Positions 32,327 through 41,056 of a stretch of 64,000 bases of DNA are shown in pieces (position 1 is the first letter of the stretch; every line of letters starts with the position of its first letter). The notes beneath the pieces were generated by a model. The model did no database searches. It saw only the letters and a program-made list of their open reading frames with translations, and was not told where the DNA came from. Made by a program: the position numbers and the translations under genes. The stretch covers positions 310,001-374,000 of the forward strand of contig OZ037881.1 in assembly GCA_964035575.1 (NCBI GenBank), in the 5' to 3' direction. Origin of the DNA: Rhynchopus sp. YZ270_cl-10. Its lineage: Eukaryota > Euglenozoa > Diplonemea > Diplonemida > Diplonemidae.

Positions 32327-33942
32327 AATTCCTGGAAATGTGTTGTATGAATGCTGTCCTGTGTTGGGGATGCGTAGGTTAATGTTTTGCTTCGTAGTTG
32401 CGAAGACACAAAAAGAGTCCAATAAAAGTATCTTTCCTTCAGCGGTAAGATCTGTGCCGCACAGTGTTCAGCAGCAAGAATCCAGAATGAGGATTGTCAA
32501 AACAAAACAGACAAAACTACTATCTCAGAGGGGACAAGTCGACCTCTCCCCTCGCAATGGTGGATCAAGGGGGGTGTGCGTAAAACTCTTGTCAGATGTG
32601 TGCAAGGACGTGCAGCACTGTGGCAGCACGCTTCTCTTCACTTCGCTGTGTCAGTTTCCTTCTGTCTTAAGTTAAAGTGAAAATCACAAGGAGGGTTTTC
32701 CTGCTTCATTGAATGGACCAATGGCTTTAACTGAATGTCATCATTTCCATTTGCGTCAGAAGCACTGTTCTCCTGCTCTGCAGCTCTCTCACAATCAGAA
32801 CCTGGCCGGCTAAGACTATTGGTCAAGTCACGACGGTCCGAAAGACTGTTCATTCTTATTTGCGTTCTTTTCTTTTCTTTTCTTTTGTTTCGACGCAAAA
32901 GTATCTCAGAGGGGACAAGTCGACCTCTCCCCTCGCAATGGTGGATCAAGGGGGGTGTGCGTAAAACTCTTGTCGAGTGTAAGAAAAAAAGTGAGACTAA
33001 AAAATGGTGTGGTCAGCGCAAGTAGGACACAAAGTGTCCCAGGTTCGTAGTCGCAGGCATTCGTCAAAGCCATTCGGAAGAGGGAGACTGCTGATAGATC
33101 ATCATGCCACAGAGGGAGAGTGTCTTCTCTTCCCTTTGCCTTCGTGTCCATTTCCATGTCAGACGTAGCCAAAATTGTTTCTCAACATTCCCGCAAAGGA
33201 GTCCGTTTAAAGACACGCATGAATAATAGTGTTATCATCATATGTCTGTTGCGAAGGAGTGCAGACCTGCATGCATATGTCCATCTCCGCCTACTGGTTC
33301 ACACCTTTCGGCACAGTGCAGCCCCAGGTGCAGTGAGTGGACGTGGTGTTTGCAAGTGGAAGCAAGTGTGTGTGGGTGTTGTGGGTCAGTCTCGTCTTCT
33401 TAATGTTGTAATCAATAGCGTTGCTTCACCATAGTGGAGGTCCGGTGTGTTGGTTTGGGTAGTCGAAGTGGTTACAAATGGGGTGATGCGGGCCTTTGTT
33501 GTTAAACGGTTATCAAAAAACATATCACACCCGGGAGTAGAGCGCGATGAAGAAGAAAAGGAAAGAAAAGGAACCTTTGAAAGATGAATAAGCCACACGG
33601 CACAAAACATATTCAAGGGGACATACCCAAGCAAAGGGCTATTGTTAAATCAAAATGCATACAAAAACACGAAGCTCAAAACGTTCGCTTTCTAGCGGAC
33701 ATAGCTTCTGACATGCTAATATAATATAGGGAAGGTGTTGCAATCACGACAGTGCGATGATGTATCACAACGACGTGACAACAAGACAATAGAGAGAGAG
33801 AGAGAGAGAGTCAACCAAAGACAAATGAACACCTTCAGGGTCTAGTATTGTGCGCATCCAGCCCTCTCGCTAGTTCATTCAGGCCTCTCTGGCTGAAACT
33901 AAAGTAAAAACAAAAATGAACAAATGCCAACAACCAGCACAT
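32327..33942. other. Mosaic repeat tract A-B-C-B-D with unique tail
   Basis: Positions 32327-32425 are the leader conserved in all three PARP copies. Then A (about 32430-32522), B, C (about 32596-32900), B (about 32903-32974) and D (about 32975-33420). D ends early here, at GTTGCTTCA, and joins unique sequence. A hairpin-family element lies near 33578-33612 (AGATGAATAAGCC). A (GA)n run spans about 33790-33812. Confidence 0.8.
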
Positions 33943-34668
33943 CTACGGGATGATGTCCTCACGCCCAGGCCTCTCTCCGTTGCAGTCCCTGGGCATGCAG
34001 GGCGTGACAGTGCGTACAAGGTCCAGAACACCGTTGTTGCATCTCACCTCTCTGCAACGAAGGAAGCCCTGGTCTCTTCCAGTCCAGCCGTGTGGGACAG
34101 ATGTTCCACACTCAAGCATACATTCCTGGCCTGTGCTGCACACCTGATCGATGCACACAAAGTCGCTCAAACACCTGTTCTCTGCGCAGTGTCCGGTGTG
34201 TCCTCCGCACCTACCACCAAGGGAGTTCTTCGGCCAGCACTCCAGGTCATCCTCGCACCACAACCCACCCAAAAAGGCAACCTCCCTGCAGAAGTGCGTG
34301 TCAGGACAATCCGAGTCCGTCGTGCATGCCGACTGTGACGATGCATCCCTCTGCTGGACGGCAGAAGCTTTCTCGAGGATCTCCCTCCCAGGCTTGAACG
34401 GACAGTCCCGGGGTGTGCAGCTCGGGACAGTTGTCAAAATGTGCACTGTCCCATCCCAGCACAGGACTTCGGTGCACTTAAGGAATCCTTGGTTTCTACC
34501 TGACCATTCGTGCGGGACCACTTTCCCACACTCAAGAACGCAGGACTCGTGTCCCACGCACTGTCCGTTGATCAGACACAGCTGTCCTGGGCGGCAGTCA
34601 GCGTTACTTGTGCAAGGATCAGCAGCAACAGCGCTGGCAAGCGCCACCAGAACGACACCTGTTCTCAT
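33943..34668 (-). CDS. Secreted cysteine-rich protein with internal duplication (241 aa)
   Basis: The start is taken at the internal ATG at 34668, which opens a signal peptide (MRTGVVLVALASAVAADP); an in-frame extension upstream has no ATG of its own in a convincing context. The mature part is two repeats. Each has a DKK/EGF-like CTSNADCRPGQLC or CTTDSDCPDTHFC element, then an ECGxxVPHxWxGRxQGFLxC block, a Cys, and a CxPRDC end; a GREI/GRED motif follows each. Cysteine spacing is conserved between the repeats, so disulphide-bonded extracellular modules are likely. The family is not recognised. It is the only other gene between the PARP copies. No intron is needed. Confidence 0.8.
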   Translation of the reverse strand: MRTGVVLVALASAVAADPCTSNADCRPGQLCLINGQCVGHESCVLECGKVVPHEWSGRNQGFLKCTEVLCWDGTVHILTTVPSCTPRDCPFKPGREILEKASAVQQRDASSQSACTTDSDCPDTHFCREVAFLGGLWCEDDLECWPKNSLGGRCGGHTGHCAENRCLSDFVCIDQVCSTGQECMLECGTSVPHGWTGRDQGFLRCREVRCNNGVLDLVRTVTPCMPRDCNGERPGREDIIP

Positions 34669-35960
34669 TGTTTTGCAAATGAAGCAGAAAATCCACCTGA
34701 AAAGAGGGTTGAGGGCAGGGGTGTGAAGTAGTGCAACTGAAAAATATGCAACAACCACCAAGCTGATGCGAACTAGGCTTGATGCTATCTGCCAATATTG
34801 GGCAAGGTGTTCTCTCAGAGGGGACAAGTCGACCTCTCCCCTCGCAATGGTGGATCAAGGGGGGTGTGCGTAAAACTCTTGTCGAGTGTAAGAAATCCTT
34901 TGGAAGAAGCCCACAGTTGAGAGATCAGTCCGCCCGTCGAAAGTTTTAGTCAATCAACGCACCTCCCCGTGAAGGGGGCACTCCGAATTAGTACACACCG
35001 AAGGCATTTGGGGTTGTCATCATCTCTCTTTGTGGCTGTGCTTGTTCCTTGTGGCGTGTCTTCGGGGCCTACTCGTGGTGTGCGGTGTATCAGGAACAGT
35101 CCGCCACCTCGTCACGCACCGTCGTTTAGTATTCAACTGCAGATCTGGTGCAGGGTTGGAGCAAAGATTTGGATTGAAGGGTATTTGAGCAATACGGGTT
35201 GAGCTTGGGAGAAGACAATGAGAGGGGGAGGATCGTGGTGTTGTTTTCGACAATCGTTGGTGTCTTACTTTTCCGTCTATTTTTCTCTTTTTTGCACATA
35301 AAATTAAATGCTGAGAATACGCATCGAAGCATCACGTTACACATTGTGAGTGTCTTCGAGAACGCACTGAGAGACATCCTGAAACTTAGCAGCAGGCATA
35401 AAAATAAAAATTGATAAAATGCGCCAGCCCTCGGTGATGACCCATGGCTGCAGTCTTACTAGATTGCCCAATACAGGAGTTTCGATGCTCCTGATGTCAA
35501 TACACAGAGGCTTCCAACACCACCCCGAGACAGAATAGAAACCGACATTCATGCTATTATGCTAAGCTGGCAATGGGAAATAGAAACGATAAAAGCAAAT
35601 ATAAGGAAGTGCCTGCTGCGCTGTGGTATTTTTCCACTCTTTTTTTCATGAGGGCGGGCAAGAAAAAAATTTTTTTTTGGTCGGTGTGACAGGGGCTGGT
35701 ACACACACACAAACAAAAAATCTTACAAGTTGAACCAAAGCCTCTCGTGCTTAGTCACCTTGAGAAAGTTCCAGTCAAAAAAAGATCCGTCAAAAGTAAC
35801 GTACATTTCACCGCGTGGTTGTGCAGAAACCGTCCGTGAATCATGAACTCCTCCATAAACCTCCACGAAAACACGGGCAGGGCATGTGGACAATCACGGG
35901 TGTTCGAAGAATAAAGAGAAGTGGAAATAAGAATAAATAAATCACGCACACTGAAGATCA
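34669..35960. other. Spacer: modules B and E, then unique sequence
   Basis: Module B at about 34812-34885 is followed by E (about 34918-35375), as at 28.9 kb. E loses its poly-T stretch here. From about 35400 the sequence is unique and differs from the 3' flanks of PARP copies 1 and 3. A hairpin-family member lies at 35728-35763 (AGCCTCTCGTGCTTAG), about 200 bp beyond the stop of PARP copy 2. Confidence 0.75.
35728..35763 (+). repeat. Hairpin-family element
   Basis: CAAGTTGA against TCACCTTG forms the outer stem with one mismatch. AAGC/GCTT forms the inner stem around loop CTCTCGT. Close relatives are at 47797-47833 and 50253-50295, each also just downstream of a minus-strand gene. Confidence 0.75.
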
Positions 35961-38519
35961 TCACTTCTTTGGTACATAGTCCACAACATACAGCGGGAGC
36001 ACCTGTGCCGGGTGGAACACAACGTACTCAGAGTTGATCACTCCAAAGTTCATCTTCGCAGCAACACCCAAACCCTTCACAAAGTACGAGTTGTGTCCCT
36101 TCAGCTTGTCCCACGTGTGAGTGTTGTTCTCCAGAAACTCTGTAGGGTCTTCCGGGTACGTAACGTGGTGCATGCCGTCCTTCTCCTTCAGGTTCGACTC
36201 AATCAGGAACGGGTTTCCCAGGTTGACACGGCACCTCACAAGTGAGTGCGTTCCATTGTGTGGACGCACGTAGCGGTGTGACTTTTCAACCTTGTCTGCA
36301 AGGTAGATACCATGACCGTACATGTGACACATGTCCCACTTGTGTGGCTCTGTGCAGTGTTTGCAGTCTGTCCCGCACAGAGTGGTGCTCAGACCCTTGT
36401 TCCCAGACACAGGACACGAGTCCGAAGGGCTTGTGTCAGACGGTGCCTGCAGCGACTTCTTCAGCACAGTGTCGAGCACAGCACACGAAGTCCCGTGCCA
36501 CAACTCCTTCTCAGTCACGTTCCCGTGCTTCCTGTTCAAGTACGTACGGCGAGTCTCGTACGTTGCCTCCTGTGCTGTGTTCACCACACGCCGGATGCGA
36601 GACACTCGCCAAACACCCGCCGCCTCCACTTCATGTGCCAGCTCCATGTACTTCGCAGACCCGTTAGCAAGCGTCTCGTACTTAAGCTCTGCAGACTCCG
36701 CTGCCTCGTGCTTGAACGAACAAGCTTCTGTCCAGTTCCCATGTCCACGCAGGTTCCACCCTCTGCAAAACCTTCCTGGGCCATGCAGCATCGGACAGCG
36801 CAATAGCTGCTTGTACGGGTTCTCTGGCTGTGCGTCATCAACAGAGATCTGGTAACCCTCCTTCCCGTACGGACGTGTGTTCAGCTCCGCCAGCTGTGCC
36901 TGTGTCAGGCTCGTTGCTAACTCAACAAAAGCACCAAAGCGCGTAGCGTTTATGTCCACAATCACCCGCTTTACATCGTGGCCTGCAAGGAACTTGTCCA
37001 GGTCTGCACGCACTGCTTCATCGTTAGCCCCAAGGCTTGGGTCCAGCCATCCCACCCATACTTGCGACGTTGATGCCGCCATCATGCACCCAAAGAGACG
37101 ACCTTTGCACGGACGTTTACCGCCATACTGGAATTCCCGAAGACGCTGCAAGCTCTCCTCCCCTGCTTCATCGTCCGTCGCAAACGCAGACAGCGTTCTG
37201 TACAGCTCTGTCTCACCAGTATCCTGGAACTGGATCAGGTACTGTGGAAGACATTGGATGTGGCCGTTGTTCTGTTTGATCACGTAGTACCCATATGCCT
37301 TTTCCCACGTGTGGTCCACACCTTCCTCCCCAAGGATCAGCTTGCACACGAACATGTAACCACCACCACGTGTGTAACCCACCGACACATCAGGATTCCT
37401 TGCAAAGTACTCACCAGCACCATATACCTGACCAGACCGTCTCAGCGGGTCAAACCCCGTTGTCGCAATGCTCAACACGTTCTTCTCCTCAGACCCGTGG
37501 AAGCCATCAATCATGTCGGGTGCCTTCCCGTGCCGCTGTGTCATGTTGTACTCTGCACAGCGGAAACGGAATTCAAGTGAGTCGTTCCGCAACTGCCACG
37601 CCTTCAGCGCACGCACTTTCCCTCCACTCGCAGAGTGCACCTGGTCCTCCAGCAGCTTCAGCTTCGCCGCACCCACAAGTGTCAGAGTGTTTGCTGTTTT
37701 GTCGTTCACGTCGTTTGCGGGATACGGGTTCTCCACATGTACACCGTCCGGGCACCGCGTCCCACTCGCCAGTGGTGCCTTTGTGCACTTCCCCCCAAGG
37801 TGCATCATGCAGATGCTCCGTGCACCTTTCACACTTCTGCGGACACCTTCCCCTGGCCGCATTGGTACGTCCACATCAGCCACATAGGCACGCAGCGTTG
37901 CACCCTCGACAGGACACACATCGGTAGCTTTCATCTTGCTCTTACCGTTCGACCACTTCGCCACAAACGTCACATCCTGGCCCACTGCAAGGCTCTCTGT
38001 GCTGTAGCTCTTGCTAATGTTGGATGCGGCACAGAACAAGTTCCCCACGTACACTGCTGCAGATGGCCCCATCACACCTTCCTCAATGAAGAGTGGCAGC
38101 TCAGGTGAAATCGAGCCAAAAAGCTTTTCGGGCACCCACATCACCACTGTCCCACGCATGCGTGCACCACTCTGCACACGCAATTGAAACTCGCTACTGG
38201 TTGAACCTGCTACAGCTGCCTTCACGTCGGCAGGTGTGCTCACGTCCGTCCCGTCCACACGCAGGATCTGCATCGTGCGCATCACCCCTGCAAGCGACGC
38301 AGGGCTCCCAGGCTCCACAAACGTCACAACGTTGTTGTCATCGATGTCCATCCCAATATCGCCGTTACGTCCCTTCCACTCAACACTGAGCGTCACCACC
38401 GCTGCCGGAAGGCTCTTGTCATCGTTCGGTGTCTTCCCTCCTTTTTGGAAAGACACTCCTCCACTTTTGCGTGACTTCCCTCCTTTGCCATGTTTGCCAC
38501 CACCATACATATGCGACAT
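35961..38519 (-). CDS. PARP-family multidomain protein, copy 2 (852 aa)
   Basis: An intact reading frame; the start at 38519 (MSHMYGGGKHGK) is the first ATG, and the frame upstream has only a TTG. Domain order is as in copy 3: basic Gly/Lys head, PDZ-like domain, cold-shock-like domain, CCCH finger, PARP-like domain with FHGS and GEYFARNP, RRM-like domain, second CCCH finger, and C-terminal PARP domain with WHGTS, a Cys-rich insert, GHGIYLADK and NSEYVVF. A short Pro/Leu/Ala segment after the second CCCH is missing relative to copy 3. It ends VDYVPKK where the other copies end VDYHLPVVIP, because its 3' flank differs. ADP-ribosylation of protein or nucleic acid is inferred from the H-Y-E triad; the RNA-binding-type domains suggest an RNA or ribonucleoprotein target. 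Confidence 0.88.
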   Translation of the reverse strand: MSHMYGGGKHGKGGKSRKSGGVSFQKGGKTPNDDKSLPAAVVTLSVEWKGRNGDIGMDIDDNNVVTFVEPGSPASLAGVMRTMQILRVDGTDVSTPADVKAAVAGSTSSEFQLRVQSGARMRGTVVMWVPEKLFGSISPELPLFIEEGVMGPSAAVYVGNLFCAASNISKSYSTESLAVGQDVTFVAKWSNGKSKMKATDVCPVEGATLRAYVADVDVPMRPGEGVRRSVKGARSICMMHLGGKCTKAPLASGTRCPDGVHVENPYPANDVNDKTANTLTLVGAAKLKLLEDQVHSASGGKVRALKAWQLRNDSLEFRFRCAEYNMTQRHGKAPDMIDGFHGSEEKNVLSIATTGFDPLRRSGQVYGAGEYFARNPDVSVGYTRGGGYMFVCKLILGEEGVDHTWEKAYGYYVIKQNNGHIQCLPQYLIQFQDTGETELYRTLSAFATDDEAGEESLQRLREFQYGGKRPCKGRLFGCMMAASTSQVWVGWLDPSLGANDEAVRADLDKFLAGHDVKRVIVDINATRFGAFVELATSLTQAQLAELNTRPYGKEGYQISVDDAQPENPYKQLLRCPMLHGPGRFCRGWNLRGHGNWTEACSFKHEAAESAELKYETLANGSAKYMELAHEVEAAGVWRVSRIRRVVNTAQEATYETRRTYLNRKHGNVTEKELWHGTSCAVLDTVLKKSLQAPSDTSPSDSCPVSGNKGLSTTLCGTDCKHCTEPHKWDMCHMYGHGIYLADKVEKSHRYVRPHNGTHSLVRCRVNLGNPFLIESNLKEKDGMHHVTYPEDPTEFLENNTHTWDKLKGHNSYFVKGLGVAAKMNFGVINSEYVVFHPAQVLPLYVVDYVPKK

Positions 38520-40079
38520 AGTTCCTGGAAATGTGTTGTATGAATGCTGTCCTGTGTTGGGGATGCGTAGGTTAATGTTTTGCTTCGTAGTTGCGAAGAC
38601 ACAAAAAGAGTCCAATAAAAGTATCTTTCCTTCAGCGGTAAGATCTGTGCCGCACAGTGTTCAGCAGCAAGAATCCAGAATGAGGATTGTCAAAACAAAA
38701 CAGACAAAACCACTATCTCAGAGGGGACAAGTCGACCTCTCCCCTCGCAATGGTGGATCAAGGGGGGTGTGCGTAAAACTCTTGTCGAGTGTAAGAAAAA
38801 AAGTGAGACTAAAAAATGCTGTGGTCAGCGCAAGTAGGACACAAAGTGTCCCAGGTTCGTAGTCGCAGGCATTCGTCAAAGCCATTCGGAAGAGGGAGAC
38901 TGCTGATAGATCATCATGCCACAGAGGGAGAGTGTCTTCTCTTCCCTTTGCCTTCGTGTCCATTTCCATGTCAGACGTAGCCAAAATTGTTTCTCAACAT
39001 TCCCGCAAAGGAGTCCGTTTAAAGACACGCATGAATAATAGTGTTATCATCATATGTCTGTTGCGAAGGAGTGCAGACCTGCATGCATATGTCCATCTCC
39101 GCCTACTGGTTCACACCTTTCGGCACAGTGCAGCCCCAGGTGCAGTGAGTGGACGTGGTGTTTGCAAGTGGAAGCAAGTGTGTGTGGGTGTTGTGGGTCA
39201 GTCTCGTCTTCTTAATGTTGTAATCAACAGCGTTGCTTCATACGCAAATTGCCAAATTATTAAGTTTTGTCGTCATCCCCTGCAGGAGGAGCAGTCGTGA
39301 GGCTGAAGGCCCAAGTGAAAGAAATCAGTCCGCCCGTCGAAAGTTTTAGTCAATCAACGCACCTCCCCGTGAAGGGGGCACTCCGAATTAGTACACACCG
39401 AAGGCATTTGGGGTTGTCATCATCTCTCTTTGTGGCTGTGCTTGTTCCTTGTGGCGTGTCTTCGGGGCCTACTCGTGGTGTGCGGTGTATCAGGAACAGT
39501 CCGCCACCTCGTCACGCACCGTCGTTTAGTATTTAACTGCAGATCTGGTGCAGGGTTGGAGCAAATATTTGATTGAAGGGTATTTGAGCAATACGGGTTG
39601 AGCTTGGGAGAAGACAATGAGAGGGGGAGGATCGTGGTGTTGTTTTCGACAATCGTTGGTGTCTTACTTTTCCGTCTATTTTTGTTTTTGTTTTTGTTTT
39701 TTTTTTGTTTTTTTTTTTTTTTGAAAACTTGGAAAAATCACGTGTCGCAACAGAATATATCCACGCCACGCCCACCCTCCGCCCAGCTCACTTCCATTTC
39801 GCGGTCTACGTTGAGATGTCCTACTCCCGCTACCGCTCGTCAGTCAACGAAACGGGTATAATTGGAACACAAGGGAGCAAATCCTTGTGCGAAGTAAGTG
39901 ACTCGTTTTTTTTTTTTTTGCACATTAAATTAAGTGCTGAGAATACGCATTGAAGCATCACGTTACACATTGTGAGTGTCTGCGAGAACGCGTTGGGGAG
40001 ACAGCCTGAAACTGAACAACAGGCATAAAAATATAGGTTTAGAAGATGTGTTAGTCTCACCTTAGAAAAAAAAAGCTGA
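38520..40079. other. Mosaic repeat tract A-B-D-E upstream of PARP copy 2
   Basis: After the conserved PARP leader come A, B (about 38715-38787), D (about 38788-39298, its fullest copy) and, directly joined, E (from about 39313). Within E, between TCCGTCTATTTT and CACATTAAATTAAG, about 230 bases are inserted relative to other copies (about 39685-39920). These begin with a poly-T tract and include a long-type dispersed repeat. The shared PARP 3' flank follows. Confidence 0.75.
39760..39850 (-). repeat. Long-type dispersed repeat with hammerhead-like core
   Basis: Read on minus, CTGACGA (39837-39843), GCGG (39833-39836), a 28-base loop, CCGC (39801-39804) and GAAA (39797-39800) follow in order. 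The second stem is GCGG/CCGC here and GTGG/CCAC in the 21-kb copy, a paired change. No matching third stem with a cleavage site was found. Confidence 0.5.
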
Positions 40080-40081
40080 TA

Positions 40082-40854
40082 CCGTAGACGGAAAAATGTT
40101 GCAACGGAATAATGTTGTAACGCTGGAAAAAATGGCCCAGCGTTACAACATTATTCCGTTACAACATTTTTTTGGGGTTTATTTTTGTCTTAGGGATTTT
40201 TGCTGGTGCGGGGGTGGTTTTTGAAAAGAAAAATCTTGTGCCTCTGACGGTGGTGAAAAAAGGGCGGGGGGCGGGGGGATGATGTTTTTTTTTTTTTTTT
40301 TTTGGTGTTGTTCAACTTAGCCGTAGGCTCGACTTTTTTTGTTCCACATCAAACTGGACAGGGCAAGGGGGGTACGTTTACTATGCACATGAAAAGCACT
40401 TGGTCCGAGCGAAGCAGGGGCCAGACGTCTTACAATCTGTACAGTGCCGGTTAGTTAGAACGAGGCACAAAAGTGAACAAAACTAGAGATGGATTGTAAG
40501 GAACGCCAGGTTGGGGGCATCTCCTCCTTCCGAAACAGGCTCGTGGGGATTGCGGCGCTTGCAGAATTGGGCTAATCCCATTTGTTTCATTTTTTATTTG
40601 GGTGAGGGGTGGGGGAGGACGTCGAAAAACCTGAAACACTAATTATCGGCTTGAAATTGGGGTGTGGTGTGTGAGGTTGGGGATTATGCCGACTGTTCCA
40701 AAAAAAATCCCTAAGACAAAGTTCACCCCAGTCATAAAAATGTTGTAACGGAATAAAGTTACAACTTCCCGCGATCCGCAGCGTTACAACATTATTCCGT
40801 TACAACATTTTTACGTTCCAACATTTTTACGTTGCAACATTTTTCCGAATACGG
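40082..40854. mobile_element. Non-autonomous TIR transposon with TA target duplication (773 bp)
   Basis: The ends are CCGTAGACGGAAAAATG on the left and the inverted CCGTATTCGGAAAAATG on the right. The inverted homology extends inward, including GTCTTAGGGATTTTT (about 40186) and its complement (about 40705). Each end holds a strong palindrome around GGAATAATGTTGTAACG. TA flanks both sides (40080-40081 and 40855-40856), and the paralogous flank at 29555-29556 has a single TA and no element. TA duplication is typical of Tc1/mariner-like families. No transposase ORF is present. Confidence 0.88.
40098..40175. repeat. Long perfect palindrome at the transposon left end
   Basis: AACGGAATAATGTTGTAACGC and its exact complement are separated by about 15 bases, giving a hairpin stem of more than 20 base pairs. 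A related, less compact palindrome occupies about 40738-40815 at the right end. Confidence 0.9.
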
Positions 40855-40856
40855 TA

Positions 40857-41056
40857 CAATGAACTTTAGCCTCGCTTCTGAAAGCGCCCCACCAAAAGGT
40901 CGGTTAGGGTTTCCTCCGTTAGGGTTTCCACGGGATGCAATACAACCAAGAGACCAAGCAAGGGGCGGCCACCTCACCCCAGTGTGTGGCGTCTTTGTCA
41001 GTGCAGTTCATCACACCCACTGCATAGTATCACTTCTTTGGTTCATAGCCCACAAC
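40857..41056. other. 3' flank shared by PARP copies 1 and 3
   Basis: About 200 bases nearly identical to 29560-29756. Short spacer, no gene. Confidence 0.8.

Noticed and set aside
33020-33060. tRNA-like promoter boxes in module D (GGTTCGTAGTC near a TGGTCAGCGC)
   Set aside because: The B-box match lacks the conserved A after GGTTCG and no T-arm or acceptor stem can be paired, so a tRNA or tRNA-derived SINE origin is not supported.
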